A DNA stretch of 12,141 nt from Haplosporangium gracile (lineage: Eukaryota; Mortierellomycota; Mortierellomycetes; Mortierellales; Mortierellaceae). Of the stretch, positions 1 to 8,799 are shown in pieces. The translations under genes and the position numbers were made by a program. The DNA lies in the NCBI GenBank assembly GCA_015499985.1, contig JAAAUF010001064.1, positions 1 to 12,141 on the forward strand. The letters run 5' to 3'. Below the pieces are notes generated by a model. The model saw only the letters and a list, made by a program, of their open reading frames with translations. It was not told the DNA's origin and did not search any database. Positions within the stretch are counted from its first letter, which is position 1; each line of letters starts with the position of its first letter.

Positions 1-466
1 CCTAGTAGTCGACAAGGAACCAGCAATCGGGACTGACACTCCCTCAAAAAATCTTATGTCTTTTTTTGGCGCTTACGTGCAGCTTACTATGTTTGCGACA
101 AAAAAATTATTGTCTAACATAATCAAAACTGTTGCCTTTTTGAATGTGTGTTCGTAAGGACACCCATCGTTTGTTTAGGCCCCTTTATATTTTTTTGTGT
201 TGTTTGTCTGCTCAGACGAAGAAGAAAAGAAGAAGCGCGCGCCCATCCCCTTGCACTTCTCTCACTCCTTTTCTCCCTTCTCCCTTCTCCTCTCTCTCCT
301 CTCTCTTCTCCTCCTCTCTCTTCTCCTCTCTCTTCCTAAACACACTCTTCTTTTAGTCCGTTCCTTTGCTTCCTCCTTTTGTCACTTCCTTTCTTGTTCT
401 TTGACTCATTCCTTTCATTACACTCACCAACAACACACATACGCTTTCATTTCACCGACAGCAATA
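1..466 (+). promoter_or_regulatory. RPAP1 upstream region with TATA-like element and CT-rich leader
   Basis: Noncoding sequence before the RPAP1 start codon. A TATA-like TTTATATTT lies at about 184-192. A pyrimidine-rich tract (TCTCTCC-type repeats) covers about 245-350 and is followed by an A/C-rich stretch running into the ATG. A CT-rich block followed by an A/C-rich leader is common in fungal promoters. ATGs at 144 and 148 lie before the TATA-like element, so they are probably not in the mRNA. The RPAP1 frame stays open upstream to about 197, but it has no ATG there and translates only to Leu/Ser-rich low complexity, so I treat it as leader. Confidence 0.5.
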
Positions 467-3400
467 ATGGACAACTCGGGAGAAGAACAACGGAGACTCG
501 TCGAACACGAACGGGTCACACGCCAGAGGAGATACGTCCCTGAGACTGAGGACGACCTCCTCGTTATGCAAGAAGAGTTTGCAAAGGGAACTGACAGGCC
601 TGCCGCGTCCGTCTTCAGAGTCAGAAGGCCGCCCACCCTATCCTCTAACACATCTTCAACAGAGCCAACAACAAGGCCAAGACCCAGCACTGTTGCTGAC
701 GACGATGATGACGATGATGATGACGACATACCCCCACCCCTCGAAAAGGACGTTGTCTCGCTTGACAGTGACGAACTGCCCATCCACCCCCCCAACATCG
801 AAACATCCTCTGCGCGGCTAAAACCTGGATCCAGGTTCCTGCAGGACAGAGCCAACAAGGCACCCCGGACACATTTCCAGACCAAAGGAGAGAGATTCGA
901 GATCAATTTGGATGACGACAACGACGACAACAATGGTGTTGGTGTTGGCGGCAATGACCGCACGGGCATGTTTGCGGACGATGATCAGGATCCTATCGAG
1001 ACAGCGGACGAGACCCGGAGGAGACTGGCCAATGCCACCCTATCTATGGGTCAGATTCTGAACGAGGTTCTCGAGAAGCCTGTTGGGGAGGTCGTCGCAC
1101 CAACCGTTGCTACCACCACCATGGGCACTTTGGTTCCAAACACCCGTCCCATCAAGGGCGCTATCAAGGGAAAGAGTCTGTTTGCACAGCGTTTGGCGCA
1201 AGCCCAAGGCAAAGCAGGAGCAGTGTCGTCTTCGCCCGATGTCACCAAGGCTGTCTTGACCACCCCTACGCAGAGCGGTGACATCCCATCCTCTGCATCC
1301 TTTACTCGACTAATGGGCCAGGCAAAGCCTACGGTTGTCGAATCTTCTTCCAATCCAGGTATGTCTTGAGGCTAATATATCACTCACTCACTTACTCACT
1401 CAAAGATTGCTCATGGACACTTTTCGCAGTGTCAAATGGGGAATGAAAGTGTTAATCTGTTCTTTTGGTTAAGGCTTTATCTGACCGACATTTTATCTAT
1501 CGTTCATGAACCTTGCTCCTGAGTAGATAATGCGCAGCCACTCAGACCCACAGTCAGACCCGCCATCAAACCCAGCGTCAGGCCACTCAGCGGACAGCAA
1601 CAGCCCCACCGTAAGGAAATTCCCTCGTTGTTTACAAAGCAAAGAAAAAAAAAGAATTTGCTGGAACACTTTTTTTGCTTTTGTCGTCCCTGAACCTGGT
1701 TTGTTCTTAACCAAATGACGTTTTTTTTTTTGTATTGTCTCCTTGTTGGGGAATATGTGAAACGCTACAGAATCAGAACTTCCTCCAAGGCCAGCTCTTC
1801 ATTCCGTGCTCAAGAAAGCACCGGATTCACCACAAAGCACCCTCATGGATCAGATCGACGAGGAAAACAAGCGGAAACTCGCCAACATGTCACAGGAGGA
1901 GATCGAGGAGGAACGAGCGGAGCTGATGCGGAATTTGGACCCAGAGCTGATCAAGAAGCTGATGAAACGCGGAACTCCTCAGAGACGAGTCAGCTTTTCA
2001 GGGGGCGTCAAGGTGGAGGACAAAGTGGTCAACATTCATGACGTTCGGCTCTCGCACGGCGAGAGCTCATCTTTCCAAGCCAAGCGGCACGAGGAAGAAG
2101 GAGGCGATCATCCCCTGGTCATGAAGAAAACGTTCTACAAAGACGTTCCCGCCGAACCCGAAAAGATGGAATGGATGGGCATTGACGGTATTGACAGACT
2201 CAGCGATGGACCCAGACCAGCTCCAGGCAAGCCGGTGACACCTGGACAACAACCCTACACAGTGCAGGAAGCAGATCCACCAGCAGCCCACTATCGATTC
2301 GACTTTGGCGGACAGATCATCAACGACGAGGACACCCCCGTCCATCTCGGACTTCATCATCACGGAATGGACCCTGCTAAGGCTGGCTATACGCTTTCGG
2401 AGCTCTTGCATCTCATTCGCTCAACCGTGCCCAGTCAACGGATATTACCGCTCAACATTGTTTCCAAAGTGCTCCAGAACTCCAGGAACCCCAACTTTGC
2501 CCCCTTCGACATCCGAGCCGGCATTCTCCGTTGGCTGATTGATTCGCTCCGTGCACCCGTCTATCTTCGATCTGCTCTAGACGATAAGACTGACTCTGGA
2601 TTGGTAGCAGCGGTCAATGCAATGTACTCCTGGATTATGCCTCCTACCGATATTGCGCAGCCAGAGAGTATTTGGGAGTTATTGAGTCATCTGGATCGTG
2701 GCTATGAGAGAACTAGTCTCGGGTTCAAGTACCAGGCCATCACTCGTTTCGCCAACATGGAGCTCAAACCCGACACTTTGCAGGCGAGTCAGGAACAGGG
2801 AACAGAGTCGGAGGAGACGATTGCTGCCCACGCCATTTTGGCGTCCAAGGATCCTGTTGATGGACTGGTTGTCATGAACATTCTTCCGCGCTTCCGATAC
2901 ATTCTAGATGTCTGCCAACTTCCACCCGTGACAAACTCACAGATCTTGGACCTTTTGTTGACGATCGTCAGGACGCATCCAGAAGGCGCCAAGAAGGTGT
3001 TTGAGTGTGAAGGTATGATCGCAGCCCTGATTAAGCACTATGGAGCCATTTCGTGGCCTTCAGAAAAGAGTGACCTGGAACTGGGCTGCACCGCCAAGGC
3101 AATTACGATTCTGGACACAGTCATTCGTTCATCCAAAAAGCTCGCTTCCGCTATTATCGAGGAGGGCCATCTGGAACCATTGCTTCGATTCTTGGTGCTC
3201 ACACCTGAATCGACGGTCGACAGCAAGCAGAGTTTCGCCATCCAAACCCAGGTGCTCAAGTTGTTCCGATCCCTAGCAGCTTATGGTCTCTACTGCAACG
3301 TCTTGGGCGATAGTTTGCAGTCGGTGTTGCTCACGGATGTCGCTCGCACAATTTCGGCAAGATCTCAGCCCGGCTTGGATCCTGTTGTCAAATCGTTCTT

Positions 3401-6002
3401 GTCCAGGAAGCTGTCCATGTTCTATCAACTCGCAACTGTCTGGACTCATGCGGCAGCTGATGTTCATCGTACGATCCCAGAACATTCACTTTGCTGGGCA
3501 CAGGCGGCGGCGTTCCTGGATCCGGCGCTGGAGGGCATCATGAACTGGACACAGCCTGACCAGGTGGAGGAAGCCTTTAATGTCGATTATACGCTGCTCA
3601 TTTCTTCGACTGTCCGGTATATCAGCACATGGGCGCGCTATCTTTCGACGAACCCACCCGAGAGCGAGCAAGTATTGGAGCGTGTCTGGAAGGCGGTTCA
3701 GTTCTCGACCTGGGCAAATTCGGATGCCTTCAAGGCTGTTCACAGTCGGTTGACGCAGAGCATGAGCGAAGTTCCTGAGCTGGCAGAGTCGCCCTTGCCC
3801 CATGTTGGGATCACGTTGAACAACCCATCGGCACTCTCCCAGATTGCCTCAACCCTATTTGAGGTCTCGCTGTGCACCGAGTACCTGACCAGTCATCTCA
3901 CTACGATGTATTATTTGGCCCGCCTTACATCGGCACCGGCGTTCATCCTCGAGGAGACCATTCAAACGCTTGTTGACGAGTCGGTCTTTGGATTGGTGGA
4001 GAAGGTGACCAAGTACGAGCTCGCTATTCAGGACCAAATCCCAATGGTCCTGCCTCCCTGGATGGCGTTCCTTTGCCGTCACGGAGTCTACTTTGTAGCG
4101 CATTGGTTGACTGCGATGGACGTCCTCGTGTACCAGCAGGATCCGGAAAACAGCTCGCACATCAAGTTGACGTTCTTCCCTCTCTTCCAGGTGACGGCCT
4201 TGTCCCTGTTGCAGCTTGTGTTGCCAGGAGACGAGTCATTGAGCAACGATGTCTTACTGAAGATTCTTTTCAACCCTCGAGTCCTCGGCAAGTTGCTCAA
4301 CCAGAACGCGGAGCAGATCACGGTCGTCAAGCGAGTCTTGGAGCCACTCTATCTTCAGTGCTTCATCAAGTGCGAATCGGACCTGAGCCAGTCGCAGAGC
4401 CTACTGAACCATGATGGCCGGGGTATCAGGAGTCTGGTACTGGATTATGGAGCAATCACTGGTCAGCCTTTGTTCAACTGGCTGTTTTACCCGATCGAGT
4501 TGCTTTTCAAGAGTAAGCTGACATATGTGGAGGAGTCGGGAACGTTGATTGCCGCCACGTCGGTTGCGCATGTCACCCTCGACTTTGTGTACTCGCTCCT
4601 GCAGACACTCGACGGCATCTCGTTTGAGCTCATCTACATGGCTGCACTCAAGGTGTTGGCATTGGAGGGCGAGAAGGAGCCAGCAAGGAGCCCGGACGAG
4701 GACGAATATGAGTATGAGAGGCAAGGCGGCGGTGATGACGATGAGGATGGTGAGGAGGAGGAAGAGGACGACTTCATGGACCAGGAAGTCGAAAGCACCA
4801 TCAACAAACTGCTAGATCACTTTAGCACCCGGGGCGACTGCTCGCTTGTTCGGGACGATTCTCAGGGATTGGTGCCACTGTCTGAAAAGACGTTGTCGCT
4901 CTTGACAGCACCGTTGCCCTTCTCTCAGTTCATGAAAAACTTTATGGAGAACTCGTTCACCACCGGAACGCTGCTTCAGTTCCAACCAACGGCGGCTCGA
5001 CTGTTGTTCCCTGCAATGGCGATCTCTACCAGCTACCAGCTCTTGATCTGGCAGGAATCGTTCAACTTTTTGGCCAGTGTGACGACACCATGGGAGGAAC
5101 TCGACGCCGGCACGCTCAAAACGTTGATCCAAGACGACCAGGGTAATGTGACGTCCGAGGTGCTGAAGCACTATGTGAAGGCGGTTGTCAACGGAAGGGT
5201 GATCAAGCAGCGCAACCCTGCGCTGTACTGGATTGCAGTCCATCATTTATCTCGCACTGGCTTTGGCCATGTCAAGATGCCTATGCCTCCTCGAGGAGGA
5301 TGCCGTGCTGTGATGAAGAAGGAAGAAGGAGAACCCAAGGAGTTGTCAGCCGAGGAAACTGCAGAACTGGAGGAGCGTCGAGCGATTGTGAAGGCGATAG
5401 TCGGAGGAACCAAGAGTGAGGAGCTGGTTCGAGATTGGATCCAGTACGACGGAAGGAATTTTGAGCAATCTTTGTCAACGATTCTGGCCAATGCTGGCTC
5501 TCCAGCCCCACCGTCGGTTTCGAAACCTGCTGTTCCTTCTTCAGCTTCAGGCGCTATTATCCCCTCGAGCCTGAGCATGACTGGCATTTCCAGCTATAGC
5601 TCATTTAGCTCGGCAGTGTCACCAGTGACCCCTTCCCCCACCTCGCCTGCGGTTGTCAAGTCTCCAAGACGGCCCCTGTCGTTGTTGACGACGTCGGCGT
5701 CATTCCCATTGATGGGCAGCAGTGACTATATGAACTGCGACAACATCTTGACTCCGCCCGAGTGTTTCCGTGAACGGAGACAGTTGTTGCTGGGAGCTCG
5801 CAAGGAATGGATCAAGGAAGTTGTAGGTGAGCAAGGTGTCGAGAGAGTCGAGAATGCTATCCTTGCAGGGGCTCCTGTCCCTGTTGGGGCTGGCACAGGC
5901 GGTGTTCGCAACCATGGCCATAGTGCGAGCAGCAGTAGTCTTATTGGGCTGGGCGCGTCGTCTGGATCTGGAGCCTACTTTGGGGGCCCGAGACGGAGCT
6001 AA
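467..6002 (+). CDS. RPAP1: RNA polymerase II-associated protein 1 (RPAP1/Rba50 family), three exons
   Basis: Exons are 467-1358, 1527-1610 and 1771-6002 (introns in phase 1), giving 1735 aa. Known role of the family: RPAP1/Rba50 helps assemble RNA polymerase II and links it to its regulatory partners. Seen here: residues 25-52 (PETEDDLLVMQEEF...) and 235-250 (GKSLFAQRLAQ...) match motifs near the N-terminus of human RPAP1. Residues about 352-394 match RPAP1_N (DEENKRKLANMSQEEI, then a NLDPELIKKL-like segment). Residues about 513-580 match RPAP1_C (HLGLHHHG, GYTLSELLHLIRS). A DPVDGLVVMNILPRFRYIL segment and a long helical, probably ARM-like region follow. Low-complexity parts are Asp10 at 78-87, an acidic insert at about 1301-1332 and a Ser/Pro linker at about 1567-1640 with several SP/TP sites. 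It is longer than human RPAP1 (about 1400 aa). The ATG at 467 has A at -3. The family call is secure; the splice joins are inferred from phase and motifs. Confidence 0.93.
1359..1526 (+). other. RPAP1 intron 1 (168 nt)
   Basis: Donor CAG|GTATGT at 1359, branch-like CTGAC at 1481-1485 and acceptor GAGTAG at 1521-1526. The first exon's frame hits a stop (TGA at 1367-1369) just inside, so it must be spliced. Joining phase 1 to phase 1 restores an open frame through exon 2. It contains an ACTC-type simple repeat at about 1380-1402 and a small hairpin (GACACT at 1416-1421, AGTGTC at 1428-1433, six-base loop). Confidence 0.8.
1611..1770 (+). other. RPAP1 intron 2 (160 nt)
   Basis: Donor ACC|GTAAGG at 1611, branch-like CTTAAC at 1706-1711, T-rich tract at about 1720-1731 and acceptor CTACAG ending at 1770. 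The join gives a CAA codon and leads directly into SELPPRPALHSVLKKAP and the RPAP1_N block. Complementary arms AAAGCAAA (1636-1643) and TTTGCTTT (1674-1681) could pair. An alternative acceptor at 1774-1776 would also stay in frame, deleting two residues. Confidence 0.8.
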
Positions 6003-6058
6003 GCTCCATTCTGTCTCCAGTCTGTCGTACTGACTGGCACCTTTGCATTTACTCTACT

Positions 6059-6074
6059 ATATCCGCGCGGATAT
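6059..6074. repeat. Perfect 16-bp palindrome in RPAP1 3' UTR
   Basis: ATATCCGC followed by GCGGATAT, with no spacer, 57 nt after the RPAP1 stop and about 35 nt before the AATAAA. It could be a protein-binding dyad. As RNA it could form only a short stem, because there is no loop. Confidence 0.75.
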
Positions 6075-6107
6075 TTGTAATGTTTGGAACAACGAGAAAA
6101 AAAACAT

Positions 6108-6113
6108 AATAAA
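6108..6113 (+). terminator. AATAAA polyadenylation signal of RPAP1
   Basis: Canonical AATAAA, 106 nt downstream of the TAA stop, inside an A-rich stretch and followed by T-rich sequence at 6143-6155. This arrangement fits a fungal cleavage and polyadenylation region. The cleavage site itself cannot be placed. Confidence 0.65.
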
Positions 6114-6289
6114 TTGTGCTCTCAGCACTAGCGTTAAACTTTTCTTTTTTTTTTTTCCCTCCCCCCTTTGCTTATTTATCCATTCGTTCTAATTCCTTGT
6201 CTGGGTTGTTGCTGTTGAATGGTTGTGGTTGGGTAGAGAGAAGAGCGTATGTAATGTAGGCTGAGTGTGCATGCTATTTACTGACGAAG

Positions 6290-6308
6290 AAAAAAAAAAA
6301 AAAAAAAA
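6290..6308. repeat. Poly(A) run, 19 nt
   Basis: Uninterrupted A19 on the + strand in the noncoding DNA downstream of RPAP1. Its length in the assembly may be imprecise. Confidence 0.85.
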
Positions 6309-6682
6309 GGACAAGGTCGCAAGGAAGAAAGAAAGGGAAAGAGTATTCGGCGGTTTGATGGGAGACTGATGGAAGTGGATCATATCCAATCGACGGATAG
6401 TGCCTGAGTTGTTTTGCTTCATCATTATCGTTAATCATCGTCATCATCAGTTTTGTATTTGTACGGGATGAACGAAATTCAGGAATTATCAGTCAGCCTC
6501 TTCATTAACTTTTTCCCGGTGGATTTGCAGTCTTGATAAAAGACATTACATTTTAGACCCGGGAGAAATGGGTCCACTCAACCTGGGTGAACATTTCTTT
6601 GAGGCACGCACCCTCGGATGGACTGCGGCTATGATAAAAAGATGAGCTTTAATTGGTTTATAGGGTGCTTGTTGTTTGTGCG

Positions 6683-6687
<5 letters not shown>

Positions 6688-6723
<36 letters not shown>
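6688..6723. repeat. Poly(T) run, 36 nt
   Basis: Uninterrupted T36, the longest homopolymer in the window, in intergenic DNA. Tracts of this kind disfavour nucleosomes. The exact length is prone to sequencing and assembly error. Confidence 0.85.
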
Positions 6724-6724
<1 letters not shown>

Positions 6725-6926
6725 GCCATTCGGTGCTTATTACTCCCGGTAGTGGACCAAATATGTCCGAGTCGAGGTATTTTGGATCTGAGTGCTTCTT
6801 CTCTTCATGTCATCTCTGACGGCCCTTTTTTTTTTTATTTTGGTCACCGCTTTCGGTATGTGTGATTGTGAACTACGTCTGGGCGGGTCTTTGTCTTGCT
6901 TGGTCAAGAGAGTACGTTAATTTGTA

Positions 6927-6953
<27 letters not shown>
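6927..6953. repeat. (TTG)9 microsatellite
   Basis: Nine perfect TTG units in intergenic DNA, about 520 bp before the next start codon. It lies in no supported coding frame. Confidence 0.9.
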
Positions 6954-6958
<5 letters not shown>

Positions 6959-7010
6959 CGTCAAGTGAGCGAGGGAAAGGGAGATGAAAGTGCTCTCAAG
7001 TCGTAATTCA

Positions 7011-7012
7011 GT

Positions 7013-7043
<31 letters not shown>

Positions 7044-7470
7044 ATATTTCAACCCGAACAACGACCAACAAAATAACGACCGACCGATAGAGAACCCCCG
7101 GAGCTTTACATCCCACTTTTTAAACTCTCATGCTCTCGTCTTTTTTTTTGCTTTTCTTTCTTTTCTTTTCTTTTCTTCTTTTTTCTCTTTGCACTGCCCT
7201 ATCCCTACCACATTTTACCCCACCCAACTCCTACCACCCTCCACCTCCACCACCCCCTCCCCTCTCTTTCTTCTTTTCTCCTCTCCTTCGCCAACAGCCT
7301 CTCCTTTACCCTTCGTCTTCTAACAACCCCTGCCAGTCATCTCCTTGATCCTCTCCAAGTCCTTTTCCTCCTCCACACTCTCACACACAGACACACTCTC
7401 TTTCTCAAGTCACTTCCCCTCTCCTCCCTCTGTCTCCTCTCCTCTATCACAACCACCCTTCCTTCTTATT
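7011..7470 (+). promoter_or_regulatory. Promoter and pyrimidine-rich leader of the secreted-protein gene
   Basis: The (CT)13 tract and TATATTT at 7043-7049 are followed by about 330 bp of strongly C/T-rich sequence (about 7130-7465) running up to the ATG. Long CT-rich blocks before the start codon are typical of well-expressed fungal genes. An ATG at 7130 opens a 72-codon low-complexity frame that would be a uORF only if transcription starts far upstream. The transcription start cannot be placed from sequence. Confidence 0.5.
7018..7043. repeat. (CT)13 microsatellite
   Basis: Thirteen perfect CT units immediately followed by TATATTT (7043-7049). It lies in the likely promoter of the secreted-protein gene. 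Confidence 0.9.
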
Positions 7471-8574
7471 ATGACTCGCTCGTTGTCAATCATCTTGTTC
7501 GCAGCAGTGGCCACGGTGGCCATGATGGCCTCTCAAACGGTCGACGCCCAAGCGAGCAAGCCCCAGTGCGCGCCCATCCACACCGTCTACAAGACCTACA
7601 CGGACAAGTGTACTCAGAACGGCGCCTCTATCCCCAACTCTGATGCCGATACGCGGTGGCGTGAATGTATCTGTGTGCCAGGTAAATTAACCATGAATTT
7701 TGGGACAGGAGTGGTAGAGTGATGAGGAGGAAGGAAGGGAGGGTAAGTGATGGTGGATGAGTGTACCACCATCACTCGTTTTGTTGAAGGAGGTGGTGCA
7801 TAGAGTGTCGACAGAACCGTTAGACTGTTGCAGTGTGGTGTACTATTTGAATTACAGCGCCCTAACAGCTGTGTGGACCAATACAAAGGCGCTGCTTGTT
7901 CTTTTTTGTTCACACTGGAAAATCCTTTTTCTCATTCCTTCCTCCTGGAATTTCTGGACGCCGTGCGTTTTTTAATCACCGAGCAAACAGAGGCCTGTTC
8001 GCAGTTAACGACAGAGACGCAGTGTTCATCCCTCAACCAATAGAAGCAACTCCTTTACATACCAATAACAACTTAGCTCGACTCACAGCATAGTTCATCT
8101 CTATCCTACTTCATCTACATCCTCATACTTTAACTCCTCTTGTTCAAGTACTCACATATCTGATTAACAAACAACAAACCTAACGCAAACATCCATAACT
8201 TATCCCTAAACGAAATAGGATTCTTCCCAGTGGCACAGGAAGCTGAAAAGTGTGTCCTTTCCGGCGTTAATCAAACCTCATCGATCACTACTGCAGGACT
8301 GGACAACCTATGCAAGGGATTCGCCAACTATGTCTCCGCAGTCAACCAGACGGCCCCCGACACCTTGGCCCCTGCCGTCGCCTCGGCCTCTGCCCTGGCT
8401 GCAGCCTTGCCCACCGGATCGACCGGTGGCTCTGGGTCCGATGGTACTACTGGCGGAAACGGAGGATCGGGTACTTCTGGTGCCTATAGGATGGCGGATG
8501 GTTCTTCGTCTGTGGTCATAGTTGGCATGACTGCCTTTGCTGCTGTTGTGCTGGCCACTGCCGCTGCCTTCTAA
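7471..8574 (+). CDS. Cys-rich GPI-anchored secreted protein, two exons
   Basis: Exons 7471-7681 and 8231-8574 (phase 1 join) encode 184 aa. I do not recognise a named family. Residues 1-26 form a signal peptide: Arg3, a hydrophobic core at about 5-20 and a VDA|Q cleavage site. The mature part has six cysteines, C33, C47, C66, C68 (a CIC pair), C78 and C98, which could form three disulfides. Sequons N84-Q-T and N109-Q-T may be N-glycosylated. A Gly/Ser/Thr-rich linker covers about 134-155. The last 20 residues (165-184) are hydrophobic after a small-residue DGSSS stretch, as in a GPI-attachment signal. The inferred location is the plasma membrane or cell wall. The layout recalls small cell-wall or effector-like fungal proteins, but no function is assigned. 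The second exon lacks an ATG and needs the splice. The start is chosen because the signal peptide begins exactly there. Confidence 0.82.
7682..8230 (+). other. Intron of the secreted-protein gene (549 nt)
   Basis: Donor CAG|GTAAAT at 7682, branch-like CTAAC at 8180-8184 (or CTAAA at 8206-8210), acceptor TTCCCAG ending at 8230. Reading through would stop at 7720-7722. I tested possible middle exons around 7834-7890 and found no acceptor that keeps phase without a stop, so a single intron is the simplest model. It holds an 11-bp hairpin and a second donor-like site, listed separately. Confidence 0.72.
7746..7776. repeat. Perfect 11-bp inverted repeat in the intron
   Basis: AGTGATGGTGG (7746-7756) and CCACCATCACT (7766-7776) are exact reverse complements around a nine-base loop. 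It starts 64 nt after the donor. Six of the eleven pairs are G-C, so a stable RNA hairpin is expected. Confidence 0.88.
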
Positions 8575-8766
8575 GATAGGATTATTGTAGTCGTCGTAGG
8601 CTAGCTAGTTTTCTCGTCAGCCTTCTTAGTTATCTTATGGCTCCTTGCCACCGTCTCCTCCCCCCCTCTCTCTTCTTCTCCTCCTTCTCCGTTCTCGACC
8701 TATTCTTTCCCTTCTTTTGCTTTCGTTTGATATGAAGTAGAGAAGGATCTAATGCATTTTCAAAAA

Positions 8767-8772
8767 ATTAAA
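8767..8772 (+). terminator. ATTAAA-type polyadenylation signal of the secreted-protein gene
   Basis: ATTAAA, the commonest variant of AATAAA, 192 nt after the TAA stop, inside an A-rich stretch that continues to about 8800. The 3' UTR before it has a CT-rich block at about 8650-8690. Confidence 0.5.
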
Positions 8773-8799
8773 ATAGAAACATACAACGCCAAAAAAAAA

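Larger units (their letters stand above)
6120..7010. other. Intergenic region with homopolymer runs, no gene seen
   Basis: About 0.9 kb between the RPAP1 3' end and the promoter of the next gene. Both strands carry only short, low-complexity open frames dominated by F, S and L codons. I found no tRNA, 5S or snRNA pattern by eye. A small possible stem (GACCC at 6556-6560 with GGGTC at 6570-6574) is within chance expectation. Confidence 0.55.

Noticed and set aside
197..466. In-frame upstream extension of RPAP1
   Set aside because: It has no ATG and translates to Leu/Ser low complexity from the CT-rich leader. The family-like N-terminus begins after the ATG at 467.
424..969. 181-codon open frame on the minus strand opposite RPAP1 exon 1
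   Set aside because: It is the antisense shadow of GAC/GAT repeats and other biased codons (Ser-rich runs). It has no recognisable domain, and the + strand has a homologous protein.
6420..6470. Minus-strand ATGATGA-type repeats near 6420-6450
   Set aside because: They come from a degenerate ATC/ATG repeat. No matching D boxes or terminal stem were found.
7757..8093. Possible middle coding exon (reading ...RPNSCVDQYKGAAC...) in the secreted-protein gene
   Set aside because: No acceptor near 7803-7868 joins in phase with the exon ending at 7681 without a stop. Direct splicing to 8231 keeps the frame.
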